A DNA stretch of 64,000 nucleotides from contig NZ_CP084098.1 in the NCBI RefSeq assembly GCF_036345015.1, positions 4,167,326 through 4,231,325 on the forward strand, given 5' to 3'. Source of the DNA: Cyanobacterium sp. Dongsha4. GTDB lineage: Bacteria; Cyanobacteriota; Cyanobacteriia; Cyanobacteriales; Cyanobacteriaceae. Within the stretch, counting starts at the first letter, position 1, and each line of letters starts with the position of its first letter. This document shows positions 1 through 9,009 of the stretch, in pieces. The position numbers and the translations under genes were made by a program. Under the pieces are notes generated by a model. That model made no database searches and was not told the origin of the DNA. It was given only the letters and a program-made list of their open reading frames with translations.

Positions 1-153
1 TTTTAGTGAAAAGATTTTGGTGTTTAGTCGTTCTCAAGTTATTCTTGATTGCTACTGAAACCCTATCTCAGCATTTTGAACCAAATACGGTTCTTATACT
101 CATTACTCCCTCTAACTAGTTATTTTTCAACTAGGTAAAAGGTCTGATTTAAC

Positions 154-226
154 TGGAGCATAGGGGATTCGAACCCCTGACCTCTGCGGTGCGATCGCAG
201 CACTCTACCAACTGAGCTAATGCCCC
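154..226 (-). tRNA. tRNA-Ala (CGC)
   Basis: Read on the minus strand this folds as a complete 73-nt cloverleaf: acceptor GGGGCAT paired with ATGCTCC, D-arm GCTC/GAGT, anticodon stem CTGCG/CGCAG around the loop ATCGCAC, T-arm with GGTTCGAATCC, discriminator A. The anticodon CGC (positions 191-193) reads the alanine codon GCG. The 3' CCA is not encoded. A perfect HIP1 octamer (191-198) covers part of the anticodon stem and the anticodon itself. Confidence 0.95.
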
Positions 227-240
227 GAATCAACCTTTTA

Positions 241-951
241 TTATAACGTAAAACTGGCATTCATAGTATCATTGATCCAATCTAAATCTAATTGCATCAG
301 ATTATCTACGCACCAATTAGCTTGTCGTTGTAACAGATGTAAGGGATAGGTGTTTGCCACTCCTGCCACTGCCATACCAGCTTTTTTTCCAGCTTCGATT
401 CCTGCAGGGGTATCTTCAATGACCAAACATTCTGATGGTTTTAATTCTAGGGAGGGATTTTGTTGATTGAGTTTTTCCAAGGCGAGTAAGTAACCATCTC
501 CAGAAGGCTTACTGGTTTTGATGTCATCCCCTGCCACAATTACGGAGAAGTATTGACGAATATTCATTCTTTCTAATATATATTCTGTTTCTGTGCGTAA
601 TGCCCCTGTAACTATTCCGAGAGATAAATGACGAGATTGTAATGATAAAATAAATTCAGTGATGCGATCGCAACTTGGTAATTTCTCCATTTCTTCAAGA
701 ATTTGCCGATAATCTTCAGCTTTTTTTTGAATCAGTTTTTCTAAATATTCTTCACTGATAACTCTACCTCTCGCTTCTAATATATCTCTAATACAGGTGC
801 GATCGCTTCTTCCTAGGCAAAATTTCTGATATTGATTACCCGATGGCGGTAAATTTTCCCTCAACAATAACCCATCAATTAATCTTTGGTGAATTACCTC
901 ATCATTGATAATAACCCCATTAAAATCAAACAGAATCGCTTTCAACACCAT
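241..951 (-). CDS. HAD-superfamily hydrolase, beta-phosphoglucomutase-like
   Basis: A 236-residue HAD hydrolase of the phosphoglucomutase/phosphatase-like subgroup with an alpha-helical cap. Motif I is FDFNGVI, with the nucleophile at Asp9. Motif II is VTGA near residue 115, the motif III lysine lies in SKPSGDGY, and motif IV is IEDTPAGIEAG. The usual second aspartate of the DxD signature is Asn11 here, so the general acid/base residue of ordinary HAD phosphatases is missing; other HAD proteins also carry non-Asp residues at this position. Substrate unknown. The gene ends just upstream of tRNA-Ala on the same strand. The HAD assignment is firm and the reaction is not. Confidence 0.85.
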   Translation of the reverse strand: MVLKAILFDFNGVIINDEVIHQRLIDGLLLRENLPPSGNQYQKFCLGRSDRTCIRDILEARGRVISEEYLEKLIQKKAEDYRQILEEMEKLPSCDRITEFILSLQSRHLSLGIVTGALRTETEYILERMNIRQYFSVIVAGDDIKTSKPSGDGYLLALEKLNQQNPSLELKPSECLVIEDTPAGIEAGKKAGMAVAGVANTYPLHLLQRQANWCVDNLMQLDLDWINDTMNASFTL

Positions 952-1020
952 ACAATAACCCCTTAAAACATCGATTAATAAAACCTAAACACTTACATCA
1001 CTACAATTAATTATAATAAC

Positions 1021-1052
1021 CTGAGTTCATGATAAATTTTTCTGATTATGGT
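1021..1052. repeat. possible end of a MITE-type repeat
   Basis: The stretch begins CTGAGTTCATGATAAATTTT and resembles the left end of the element at 29251. No matching right end or target duplication is visible, so this is at most a remnant in the arsS downstream region. Confidence 0.25.
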
Positions 1053-1070
1053 CAAAAAAAGGGTGCTCGT

Positions 1071-2075
1071 TTATAATAAAGCACCTCCACAACTAGAACC
1101 ACTCCCTGCGGTACAACCATAACAATAATCTTCTGTTCTGATTTGAGAAATTAGATCTAAACTATTGCTATCTAAAATATCATCTAAAGTTAGTTTTTTT
1201 CCTAGATGATTGACAGCATTAAGACTGCTCATTTGATTAAAATCACAATCATAAATATTTCCTAAATAGTCAATAGATAATTGATTTCTACACATTAAAA
1301 AAGGTAAAGTAGCACTATTAAAATTAGCTTCTAAAAATCTTAAATAATCCTGTGTTAAATTAAATTTATCTAAGTAAAATTTAGTTCTTCCAATGGGTAA
1401 ATTGGTAATAGTGAATAAATTATTGAACTTAATTTGAAAATTATCTTTTAAATATTTTTTATAATCTTGTTCTAAATTATCTTGTCTAGGAGTTAAATTA
1501 AATTTTTTTTCCTGCGGTAAAATAGGATTATAAACTAAGTCTAAAATTAAGTTAGGATCATAACCATAACCTAACTGATTTAGCTTTTGTAAGGCTAATA
1601 CCGACTGATTATAAACTCCATTACCTCTTTGCTTATCAACATTATCCTCTAAATAACAAGGTAAAGATGCAACAACTCTTAATTGATTGTTAGTAAAATA
1701 TTCAGGTAAATACTCATAATTATTTTCAAAAAATATGGTTAAATTAGTTCTTACTATTACTTCTTTATTTAACTTTCTCGCTACTTTCACTATCTCGGCA
1801 AAGCCATAATTCATTTCTGGAGCTCCTCCCGTTAAATCAACTGTTTTTATTTGGGGGAAAAGTTCGATAATTTTTAATATTTTTTGACAGGCTATTTCAT
1901 TTAATTCCTCTGTCCTTTTTGGTGATGCTTCTACATGACAATGAGTACAACTAAGATTACACTTTCTACCTAAATTAATTTGTAAAACACTAATTTTCTC
2001 TTTTGGTAAATTATGGTTAATTCGTTCGGAAAAATTCAAGATATGATTAGGAAAACTCATTATTGCTTTTGACAA
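1071..2075 (-). CDS. arsS: Radical SAM protein of the arsenosugar-biosynthesis ArsS family
   Basis: A 334-residue radical-SAM enzyme. The [4Fe-4S] motif CxxxCxxC is at Cys39, Cys43 and Cys46 (CNLSCTHC), followed by the SAM-binding region containing LTGGAPEMN. The C-terminal part has the further cysteines typical of ArsS (MCRNQL, YDCDF) and ends CYGCTAGSGSSCGGALL, a tail I recognise from this family. ArsS is proposed to join the 5'-deoxyadenosyl group of SAM to dimethylarsenite on the route to arsenosugars and arsenolipids. The ArsM methyltransferase, the usual partner, is not in this window. Family match is strong; the activity is inferred. Confidence 0.85.
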   Translation of the reverse strand: MSKAIMSFPNHILNFSERINHNLPKEKISVLQINLGRKCNLSCTHCHVEASPKRTEELNEIACQKILKIIELFPQIKTVDLTGGAPEMNYGFAEIVKVARKLNKEVIVRTNLTIFFENNYEYLPEYFTNNQLRVVASLPCYLEDNVDKQRGNGVYNQSVLALQKLNQLGYGYDPNLILDLVYNPILPQEKKFNLTPRQDNLEQDYKKYLKDNFQIKFNNLFTITNLPIGRTKFYLDKFNLTQDYLRFLEANFNSATLPFLMCRNQLSIDYLGNIYDCDFNQMSSLNAVNHLGKKLTLDDILDSNSLDLISQIRTEDYCYGCTAGSGSSCGGALL

Positions 2076-2195
2076 TTGATATTATTTCTCCATTTTTAAC
2101 TATTATTTTAAGTTATAACAACTCATGATTGATTATGAAGGCAAAAGTCAGTAGGATCAATTATCATGGTTTCCCTGTTAGTAAATTGAATATTC

Positions 2196-2519
2196 ATGAA
2201 TAGCGATTATAATTATAGTGCGATCGAACCCAAAATCAAAGAATTAGCTAAACAGATTTGGGACATAGCCGAAGAATCCCAAGAAAATCTCTTTGCAATA
2301 CTCTTAATTTTAAGAGAATTAGAAACATTACACCGCAACATTCGACAAGAAATGTTTGAACCAGTCTTACCAGACACTCGTCATCGCCTCTATTTACTCT
2401 TAAGACATTTAGAAGAAGTAGGAGGATGGCCTTACATAGAAAGAATGCGACTTAAAGATATTTGTGCTAAATTAATACTCTCAGAAAATAACTCAGCACA
2501 CACAACAGAAGACAGTTAA
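2196..2519 (+). CDS. Conserved small hypothetical protein
   Basis: A 107-residue, charged, mainly helical protein with no signal peptide or membrane segment; I do not recognise the family. It runs divergently from arsS with a 120-bp gap that must hold both promoters. No strong Shine-Dalgarno sequence is visible before the ATG. Coding character looks normal for the window (a GCGATCGAA near-HIP1 site and well-formed amphipathic helices), so it is probably real. The tRNA-Leu gene follows on the opposite strand. Confidence 0.65.
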   Translation: MNSDYNYSAIEPKIKELAKQIWDIAEESQENLFAILLILRELETLHRNIRQEMFEPVLPDTRHRLYLLLRHLEEVGGWPYIERMRLKDICAKLILSENNSAHTTEDS

Positions 2520-2551
2520 ATAAAAAGTTGAATTAATAGACAATTAATAAA

Positions 2552-2635
2552 TGCGGAACCCGGGACTTGAACCCGGAAGTTCTTGCGAACACTAGAACCT
2601 GAATCTAGCGCGTCTACCAATTCCGCCAGTCCCGC
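2552..2635 (-). tRNA. tRNA-Leu (CAG)
   Basis: An 84-nt class II tRNA on the minus strand: acceptor GCGGGAC/GTTCCGC, anticodon stem CTAGA/TCTAG around loop TTCAGGT, a long variable arm, and T-loop GGTTCAAGTCC. The anticodon CAG (2599-2601) reads CTG. CCA is not encoded. Confidence 0.95.
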
Positions 2636-2681
2636 ACTGATAATTTAACAATTTTAGCGTATTTAATAATTATCTGGGAAA

Positions 2682-3506
2682 TTATTTCAAAATCCACTCT
2701 AAACCAATATTAAGTTGAGAGTCTTCCTGCTTAATAGAATTTTGCCAACTAATACCACTCGATAGACGTAAATGTTTATTAATCGCATATCCTGCTTTAA
2801 TTTCTGTAACCCCTACTTCATCATTGCTAGTAGGAGCGATAAAACTTTGAATTAAAGATATATCTGCCGCACCTTGAGGAGAAAATGCAAACTTTACCTT
2901 AACACCAACATTAACACCATCACTATGATAACCATTAGTTTCAATGTAACGATAACCAACCACAGGAGCAATGTTAATATAACCACCCAAAGGTAAAAGG
3001 TAATATTGTATTGTGCTACCGATAGAAACACGTTGCCCTTGAGAATTATTACTTAAATCACTGCTGTAGTTAGCACTAAAAGTTAGAGGAGTATCACCTA
3101 CAAATAAATCTTCAATACCAACATAAACGCCACCAGAATTGTTATTAGAAGGAAACTGACTATATCCGACACGAAATAAAGTAGGAAAACTGGGTTGATT
3201 GCGAATTTCGTCACTAACATCAGGAATTTCTTTAATCCATTTTTGAATAACTGGACTATTCTCTATTAAATTAGGGTCAACATCTAAGTTTGAACTTTCT
3301 CCCACCGTCTCTCCATAAACCTGAGAAATAGACAATAAGTAAAAAACGAAAGTAACAAAACAAATAGGTAAAGACAAAAAACGAATATTTACAAAAACTT
3401 GAATATACTTAATAAGGTCATAATTTGAGTATTTTATTAAATAACCCTTTTCTCTGCCCTCACTATTATCTTTTATTCCCTCACTGAGTATAGTTAAAAT
3501 ATTCAC
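2682..3506 (-). CDS. Probable outer-membrane or periplasmic beta-rich protein
   Basis: A 274-residue protein. A charged N-region of about 40 residues precedes a hydrophobic stretch (about 41-60, LPICFVTFVFYLLS) and a signal-peptidase-like site at SQVYG-ET. The true start may therefore lie downstream at a non-ATG codon. From about residue 100 on, the sequence shows alternating short beta-strands rich in Gly, Ser, Tyr and Asn, like an outer-membrane barrel; it ends GLEWILK. Its start lies 3 bp after the stop of hmpF, so the two are very likely co-transcribed. Family not recognised; barrel topology is inferred from pattern only. Confidence 0.6.
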   Translation of the reverse strand: MNILTILSEGIKDNSEGREKGYLIKYSNYDLIKYIQVFVNIRFLSLPICFVTFVFYLLSISQVYGETVGESSNLDVDPNLIENSPVIQKWIKEIPDVSDEIRNQPSFPTLFRVGYSQFPSNNNSGGVYVGIEDLFVGDTPLTFSANYSSDLSNNSQGQRVSIGSTIQYYLLPLGGYINIAPVVGYRYIETNGYHSDGVNVGVKVKFAFSPQGAADISLIQSFIAPTSNDEVGVTEIKAGYAINKHLRLSSGISWQNSIKQEDSQLNIGLEWILK

Positions 3507-3509
3507 AGC

Positions 3510-5084
3510 TTATAGTACGGATTGAATTTGTTGTAAGAGATATTCTATTTTTTTGTTTGCAGGTTCTAAACTTTGAAGTTGATTTCTTGCAGAATTTAAT
3601 TCCTGTTGCAAGGGATTGATATTTTGTTCTAAAAGTTCCACCTCAACCTCAGCTTTGGCAACTTGTTGATATAAATTCAACCACTCTTCTTCTAAAATTT
3701 CCGTTTGAGCTTGTTTTTGTTCATACTGTTGTCGAACTTGATTTAATTCCTGTTCTAAACGGGGACGAGTTTGACGTAAACTATTCATCTCACTTTCTAC
3801 TTTTTCTTTATTTCGGGCAATAATATCTTTTTGTACCTCAATTTCATCTTTCAAAGGTCTAAGGCTAACTGTTTCGGAAAATTCCACATCGGCTAAACCT
3901 TTACGACGACTTAAAATTTTCAAATGCTCATTTAAAACTTTCTGTTGCTTTTTGAGATTTTTTCTTTGACCTACCAAAGTTTCATTTAACAACTTCATTG
4001 CCTCTTGAGCATCTGCTAATTCCGTTTCCAAGGAGAATTTTTCTACCTCACTAGCCTGAGAAAGTTTATGTTGAACATCTTTCACTTCATTACTTTGTAA
4101 AGATAATTCCTCCTCTTGCATATTGACGAAATTAACCAGTTTTGAAGTTTCCTGCTGTAAATTATTAAAAACTTCCTCTAATTCCCCTAGAGGCATGGTT
4201 TCCAATCTTTGAAAATCAACATCGGTTTCATCACTGTCATCCATCAAAAAATTCACCTCATCATCAAGACGTTGAACAGCCTGATAATTATTGTTAATGC
4301 GCTCAAAAGCACTTTCTTTTTCTTTAAGTAGATGTTCTTGTAATTCAAAATTAATTACTGCTTGTTGTAACTTTTCATATAATATTTTCAGCTCTTGTCT
4401 TTGTTGCAACAAACTTTGTTTTTTAGAATTCAGTGCCTGTTGCTTCTGTTGCAATGTAGTTTTTTGCACTTCTAGCTGTTGCCAACAATTATCTAATAAT
4501 GCTTGTTGATTATCTAAAGCTGATAGTGCTTGGGGTAATAATTCTCTGTTATAGCCACTTTGACTAAATTCTTGGATAACATTATTTAGTTTTTCTTTGT
4601 TTTGATTAGAGCGAGTTTGTTCTTGTCTAACTTGTTCCCATGCACCACTAAGTTTTTCTTTCTCCTCTTCCAGTCTGGCTAGTTCTTGTTGTTGTTGTTG
4701 TAATAATTGTTGTTGCTGATCTAGTTCTGCTTGACGACGACCAATTTCCTCTCCTTGAAGTTGTAAAGATTCTTTCCATGTTTCTATTTCTTCCTCTTGA
4801 GCCTTTGATTTCTCTAAAGTTCTGGAAAGATGACGTAGATAATTAACTATTCTTTGACCTGCCAATTCAGGATTGGATTGTAATTGTTTATTTCCATCTA
4901 AATTGAGAATATAAAGAGTACCTTTTCCTGTTTGATCGTTAATAGAGTCAGTGGTAATGATGTCATCTCCGGAAACAATATTCCATGTTTGATCACTGGC
5001 TTGTACTGCCAACAGTTTTAATTCTGTTTTATAGCCACCAACAAAACCTCTATTTTGAACTTTTACCTCTGCCAGATATAACAC
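3510..5084 (-). CDS. hmpF: Pilus motility taxis protein HmpF
   Basis: A 524-residue protein. Its conserved N-terminal domain (about 1-95, MLYLAEVKVQNRGFVGG...) is characteristic of cyanobacterial HmpF. The rest, about 95-520, is an almost continuous coiled coil very rich in Gln, Glu, Leu and Lys. In filamentous cyanobacteria HmpF is cytoplasmic, associates with the type IV pilus motor and is needed for pilus-driven movement and phototactic polarity; unicellular relatives also have it. No pilus genes lie beside it. The downstream barrel-like gene follows with a 3-bp gap. Confidence 0.85.
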   Translation of the reverse strand: MLYLAEVKVQNRGFVGGYKTELKLLAVQASDQTWNIVSGDDIITTDSINDQTGKGTLYILNLDGNKQLQSNPELAGQRIVNYLRHLSRTLEKSKAQEEEIETWKESLQLQGEEIGRRQAELDQQQQLLQQQQQELARLEEEKEKLSGAWEQVRQEQTRSNQNKEKLNNVIQEFSQSGYNRELLPQALSALDNQQALLDNCWQQLEVQKTTLQQKQQALNSKKQSLLQQRQELKILYEKLQQAVINFELQEHLLKEKESAFERINNNYQAVQRLDDEVNFLMDDSDETDVDFQRLETMPLGELEEVFNNLQQETSKLVNFVNMQEEELSLQSNEVKDVQHKLSQASEVEKFSLETELADAQEAMKLLNETLVGQRKNLKKQQKVLNEHLKILSRRKGLADVEFSETVSLRPLKDEIEVQKDIIARNKEKVESEMNSLRQTRPRLEQELNQVRQQYEQKQAQTEILEEEWLNLYQQVAKAEVEVELLEQNINPLQQELNSARNQLQSLEPANKKIEYLLQQIQSVL

Positions 5085-5567
5085 AAATCCTGATCCCTAC
5101 TTATGGTTTACCTTTTTATAATATATTCCTCTAATCATAAATGATAATAGCTCATGATTGGATTTTGCCACTAAATGATTGAGGTTATTTGTATCCTAAT
5201 TGACCATGATTATATGAATTTATCTTTGATATTGCCAAAAATAATTCTACAATTGTGCTTGTTAGTAATTCCATGTTACCTAAAATCATACCTCAGTTTG
5301 ATACTAGAATATCTGTTGTTGGTTTCAGGTTTGATTTTTCAAATTTATTGATTCTTAACTCTTCCTAGCCTCTTTTCAAAGCAGGGTTTTTCAAAGTCGG
5401 TATCAAAACGTTTTAACCTCACCCCTAACCCCTCTCCCACAGGCGAGGGGAAATATAATGCAAAGTCCTTTTTATTAAGGGGGATTTAGAAGGATCGGAA
5501 ACTTTGAAAATCGCTTATTATAATCACTAATTACTAATTGAATTATAAATAATTTAAGGAAGTTTAA
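5085..5567. other. Intergenic region with degenerate repeats
   Basis: This 483-bp stretch holds no supportable gene. From 5291 the sequence CCTCAGTTTGATACTAGAAT resembles the end of the MITE family seen at 9144 and 32422, apparently decayed. Around 5416-5460 lies a Pyr-rich dispersed repeat (CCTCACCCCTAACCCCTCTC...GAGGGGAAA) whose ends can pair; a related repeat occurs at about 20735-20775. The hmpF promoter should lie near 5085-5150. Confidence 0.5.
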
Positions 5568-6014
5568 CTAGACCATTTCTGTTTCTGTTTTTTGGATAAT
5601 ACTTAATTGAATAAAACGAGTAATTATGTGGGATAAAAACCCAATAGGACCGGCGAATAAGCAAAGAATTAGAGAATGAGTTGTCCAGATTTTTTCAGTT
5701 TGTCCTTGCCAATAAATATATCTACCTAAAAATAAGTCTAAAACAAGAAAGTGAACCCAACCAGCAAAAGTAATATTCGGATTACTGAAAACTTGAGCTA
5801 AATCTGTCAATTTAGGATTGGATAATATTTCAATTGATTCAGAATTTAAGCCAGTAATAAACAAATAGATATAGACAAATATTAAGGGCAAAAAGATCAC
5901 ATAAGATTTCATTATTTTTTGTGTCCACTGCCAATTAGGTAGAAAGACTATCATTGTCCAAAATGGTAAAACAAATAGATTTGTTAAATTAAATAATTGG
6001 TTGAGATCTATCAT
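5568..6014 (-). CDS. ABA4-like (DUF4281) membrane protein
   Basis: A 148-residue integral membrane protein with about four transmembrane segments and the signature FAGWVHFLVLDLFLGRYI followed by GPIGFLSHIITRF. The family includes plant ABA4, needed for neoxanthin formation. In cyanobacteria the function is not settled and neoxanthin is generally absent. The ATG gives the expected N-terminus directly before the first membrane segment. It is divergently arranged with the RND adaptor gene, with 90 bp between them. Confidence 0.85.
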   Translation of the reverse strand: MIDLNQLFNLTNLFVLPFWTMIVFLPNWQWTQKIMKSYVIFLPLIFVYIYLFITGLNSESIEILSNPKLTDLAQVFSNPNITFAGWVHFLVLDLFLGRYIYWQGQTEKIWTTHSLILCLFAGPIGFLSHIITRFIQLSIIQKTETEMV

Positions 6015-6104
6015 TGATTTCTATTTTTTAACTCCACATATGAAAATGATACAATAAAACAAATTTTTTCTGTACTTTAATCAAATTTTACCCAATTAAT
6101 TATT

Positions 6105-7349
6105 ATGAGTATTTATTCTAATTTTATTAAGTTTTCTTGTTTATTATTATTTATCTTTCCTCTGGCTAGTTGTGGAAATCCTCCCGAAACTACTGCCCAA
6201 GAAGAGGAATCTTTACCTCCATCTGCTCGTATTCCTTCTGTGGACATTCAAGCGGTTTCTAGGGAATTTTTAACTCCCACAAGGGAATATATCGGTACAA
6301 CTGAACCTCTAAAAGAGGTGATTATACGTTCTCAAGCGGAGGGGCAGTTATTGGAGTTAACAGTAGATGTGGGCGATCGCATCTCGAAAGGTCAAACTAT
6401 CGCATCTTTGGATGATACTTTACTCAATGCCTCTTTAGCAAGGGCGCAAGCGGAATTAATTTCCCTTAACTCTGCCGTTACCGAAGCTCAATCTGATGTG
6501 GTTTCTGCTCAAGCGGAGGTGGAATCTGCAAGGGTGCGTTTTCAACAAGCTCAAGTTGATGCTAATAGATTACAACAATTATACGAAGAAGGTGCGATCG
6601 CAAAAAGAGAAGTAGAATTAGCTCAAACGGAAGCTAAAACAGCAGAACAGGCTTTAAAATCAGCACAATCTCAAGTAAAAGTGAGAGAAGCGGCAGTAGA
6701 AACCGCCAAGGGGAGAATTGCTAGTCAAAAAGCGGTTATTGCTGAAGAAAAAAAGAGATTAGCATTTACACAAATAAAATCTCCCTCTGATGGTTATGTT
6801 TTAGAAAGATTAACCGAAGAAGGTAACTTAATTCAAACAGGAGGAGAAATTATTAGTATCGGCGATTTTAGCCAAGCCATTGTCAATGTAGCGGTATCGG
6901 AATTAGATTTAGAAAAAGTGGCATTAGGCAAAACCGTTAACGTCAAACTGGATGCGTTTCCTAACCAAACCTTTACAGGTATTATTAATCAAATATCCCC
7001 CGCCGCCCAAGGTGACTCCCGACAAATACCCTTAGAAATTCTGTTAAGCAATCCCGAAGGGAAAATCAAACAAGGCTTACTTGCAAGGGTTAAATTTACC
7101 GCCGATAATCCTTCTCTTACGATTCCTGAATCAGCTTTACAGGTGGGAGAGCAAGATAACATAGTATTCGTGGTTAATAATCAATCTTCAGAAACAAAAG
7201 TTATTGCCAAACAAGTAACACTAGGAAAAAGAAGAAACGGTAAGGTAGAAGTTTTAACAGGTTTAAACGAAGCAGATAAAATTGTTTCCCGTAGCAGTAA
7301 ACCTTTAGACGATAACCAGAAAGTCAAACTTAGTGCTATTAGCAACTAA
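6105..7349 (+). CDS. RND-type efflux periplasmic adaptor (HlyD/MFP) lipoprotein
   Basis: A 414-residue membrane-fusion protein. The N-terminus is a lipoprotein signal with lipobox LASC (Cys23), so it should be anchored to the inner membrane facing the periplasm. A biotinyl/lipoyl-like domain (IRSQAEGQLLELTVDVGDRI, around 83-105) leads into a long alpha-helical hairpin (about 110-220), a returning lipoyl half (IKSPSDGYVLERLTEEGN), a beta-barrel domain and a membrane-proximal domain. Such adaptors link an RND pump to an outer-membrane channel. No pump gene follows; the next gene is convergent, so the partner is encoded elsewhere. Confidence 0.88.
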   Translation: MSIYSNFIKFSCLLLFIFPLASCGNPPETTAQEEESLPPSARIPSVDIQAVSREFLTPTREYIGTTEPLKEVIIRSQAEGQLLELTVDVGDRISKGQTIASLDDTLLNASLARAQAELISLNSAVTEAQSDVVSAQAEVESARVRFQQAQVDANRLQQLYEEGAIAKREVELAQTEAKTAEQALKSAQSQVKVREAAVETAKGRIASQKAVIAEEKKRLAFTQIKSPSDGYVLERLTEEGNLIQTGGEIISIGDFSQAIVNVAVSELDLEKVALGKTVNVKLDAFPNQTFTGIINQISPAAQGDSRQIPLEILLSNPEGKIKQGLLARVKFTADNPSLTIPESALQVGEQDNIVFVVNNQSSETKVIAKQVTLGKRRNGKVEVLTGLNEADKIVSRSSKPLDDNQKVKLSAISN

Positions 7350-7360
7350 GCAATAAGTAA

Positions 7361-7510
7361 CCTGAATCAGAATAAATTTTCGTCTATGAGTGATGGTGAA
7401 AAGGGCAAGGGGCAAAGGTAAATAGTTGATAATTAAGAATTTAAAAATTAAAAACTCTGAATTCCGAACTCCGAACTCCGTACCGCTTTGCGGAACGAGC
7501 GCAGCGAACT
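7361..7510. repeat. Dispersed non-coding repeat with GAACTCC heptads
   Basis: Starting CCTGAATCAGAATAAATTTT, this block matches the reverse complement of about 32880-32993 (shared GATGGTGAAAAGGGCAAGGG-type core, then a TAATTAAGAATT stretch). It then runs into GAACTCCGAACTCCG heptads and a small inverted GTACCGC...GCGGAAC motif. It fills the gap between the efflux adaptor and the convergent methyltransferase gene. Confidence 0.6.
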
Positions 7511-7557
7511 CTCGTTTCTCCCCAATCCCCCAAAATTTTAAACTAAATTCCAATCTT

Positions 7558-8622
7558 TTATTTTTTTGTTGCTTCTAAAATGCAGACTTCCTCGGATGTA
7601 GTGACTATCTGATGAAGAGTTAAACCAGCTAAAGAAAAAAGCTCTTCAAATTCGATTTTACTTCTTTCTTTTCCCCCCGGACACATCACCAACATATTCA
7701 AATCCAACATCTTCGCTGATGATGGGGTATCTCCTTGAGGTACAATCATTTCCATCACAAGAATTTTGCCATGTGCTGGTAGCACTTCACGACAATTCTG
7801 TAAAATTGCGATCGCACTTTCGTCACCCCAATCATGAATAATGTGCTTAAGTAAATAAGCATCACCCCCAGACGGTATCTTCTCGAAGAAACTGCCACTA
7901 ATTGCCTGACAACGGTTAGTAATATTATGTTTTTTTAAGGTTTCCTGACAATGACTAATAACATATTCCTCATCAAAAAGAATACCTTGACATTGAGGAT
8001 ATTTTTCCAGAATTGAGCCTAACATTTCCCCATAACCGCCCCCCACATCAACAATGGTAGTAAAATCAGAGAAATCATAAGCCTCTAAAATTGCCCTTTC
8101 CTCACTGAAAGAAAAACTACTCATGGAATTTTCAAAAATTTCCGCATCTTCTGGATGAGACTTAAAGTATTCAAAAACTCCCATACCAAATACATCATCA
8201 AAGGCTGGTTTTCCCGTTTTTACGCTGTGCAATAAATTACCCCATGCCTGATAATGGGGGGCTTCTCCTAACATAATTGCTGTTGCTTTTACCGATTGGG
8301 GATGATTTTCGCATAAATATTCCCCTAAAGGAGTTAGACTAAAGCATTGAGATTCAACTTCGGAAAAAATTCCCACACTAGCTAAGGCTCTCATCACACG
8401 ATACAGTGCAGAAGAGCTAATATTCTTTAAACTGGCTAATTTTTCGCAACTCTGAGGGCTATTTTGCAATAAATCAGGAATACCTAATTTGCTAATGACA
8501 TAAATAGATTGAGATAACCAATAACCAGAAATCATCTGAGTTAATTGAATATGAGGCGGTAAAAGATGATTATTCATCAATTTAACTATATTTTTTCTAA
8601 GTTTATTTTGATTGTAAATCAA
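7558..8622 (-). CDS. SAM-dependent O-methyltransferase (plant OMT/AcsMT-like fold)
   Basis: A 354-residue O-methyltransferase. It has an N-terminal winged-helix dimerisation domain (about 25-115: MISGYWLSQSIYVISKLGIP, SALYRVMRALASVGIF) and a C-terminal Rossmann domain with SAM motif VDVGGGYGE at 191-199. His263-Asp264 in LKHIIHDWGDE matches the catalytic His of the family. Relatives methylate hydroxyls on small aromatic or isoprenoid substrates; the substrate cannot be told here. Met16 (8577) is a plausible alternative start, since the first 15 residues look unconserved; neither start has a clear ribosome-binding site. It is a single gene with no obvious biosynthetic cluster. Confidence 0.82.
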   Translation of the reverse strand: MIYNQNKLRKNIVKLMNNHLLPPHIQLTQMISGYWLSQSIYVISKLGIPDLLQNSPQSCEKLASLKNISSSALYRVMRALASVGIFSEVESQCFSLTPLGEYLCENHPQSVKATAIMLGEAPHYQAWGNLLHSVKTGKPAFDDVFGMGVFEYFKSHPEDAEIFENSMSSFSFSEERAILEAYDFSDFTTIVDVGGGYGEMLGSILEKYPQCQGILFDEEYVISHCQETLKKHNITNRCQAISGSFFEKIPSGGDAYLLKHIIHDWGDESAIAILQNCREVLPAHGKILVMEMIVPQGDTPSSAKMLDLNMLVMCPGGKERSKIEFEELFSLAGLTLHQIVTTSEEVCILEATKK

Positions 8623-9009
8623 AATTTATTGAAAGAATTAAAAATGTAATCCAGTTTGCATTTAATAAGCTATGTTAACAATTTTTCACTCCTATGTATT
8701 TGACATTGTTTCATTTGGAAATACTTTTTCAACGTTAGATAAAATTTAAGGTTTTATCACAGAGGTTAAGGAAGAATACAAGCTATTTTTTTGTTCCAAT
8801 TAAAACTAAGTGAAACTTAATATTTAACTATATTTATTATACTTAGCAATGTCATAATTTGAAGTTTTATGAGATTACCATTTATTGTTACATAAACTTT
8901 TATTTTGTAATGTAAATTTTGCTAAAACAGAGCAAACATAAAAAGTTTAAATAGGCTTAAATAATACTAATCCATTAGTTATTAGGTTTTTACCTGATCA
9001 ATGAATCAA
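8623..9009. other. Intergenic region, nothing recognised
   Basis: An AT-rich stretch of 387 bp upstream of the methyltransferase gene and before the cupin remnant. I see no ORF, RNA fold or repeat I can defend. The methyltransferase promoter must lie near 8630-8700. Confidence 0.4.

Noticed and set aside
4291-4509. Cys-rich 72-residue frame opposite hmpF
   Set aside because: Its Cys/Ser richness is the complement of Gln/Leu-rich coiled-coil codons, not a real protein.
7305-7553. An 82-residue minus-strand frame after the efflux adaptor gene
   Set aside because: It lies in dispersed repeat DNA (heptads and small inverted motifs) and overlaps the adaptor stop.
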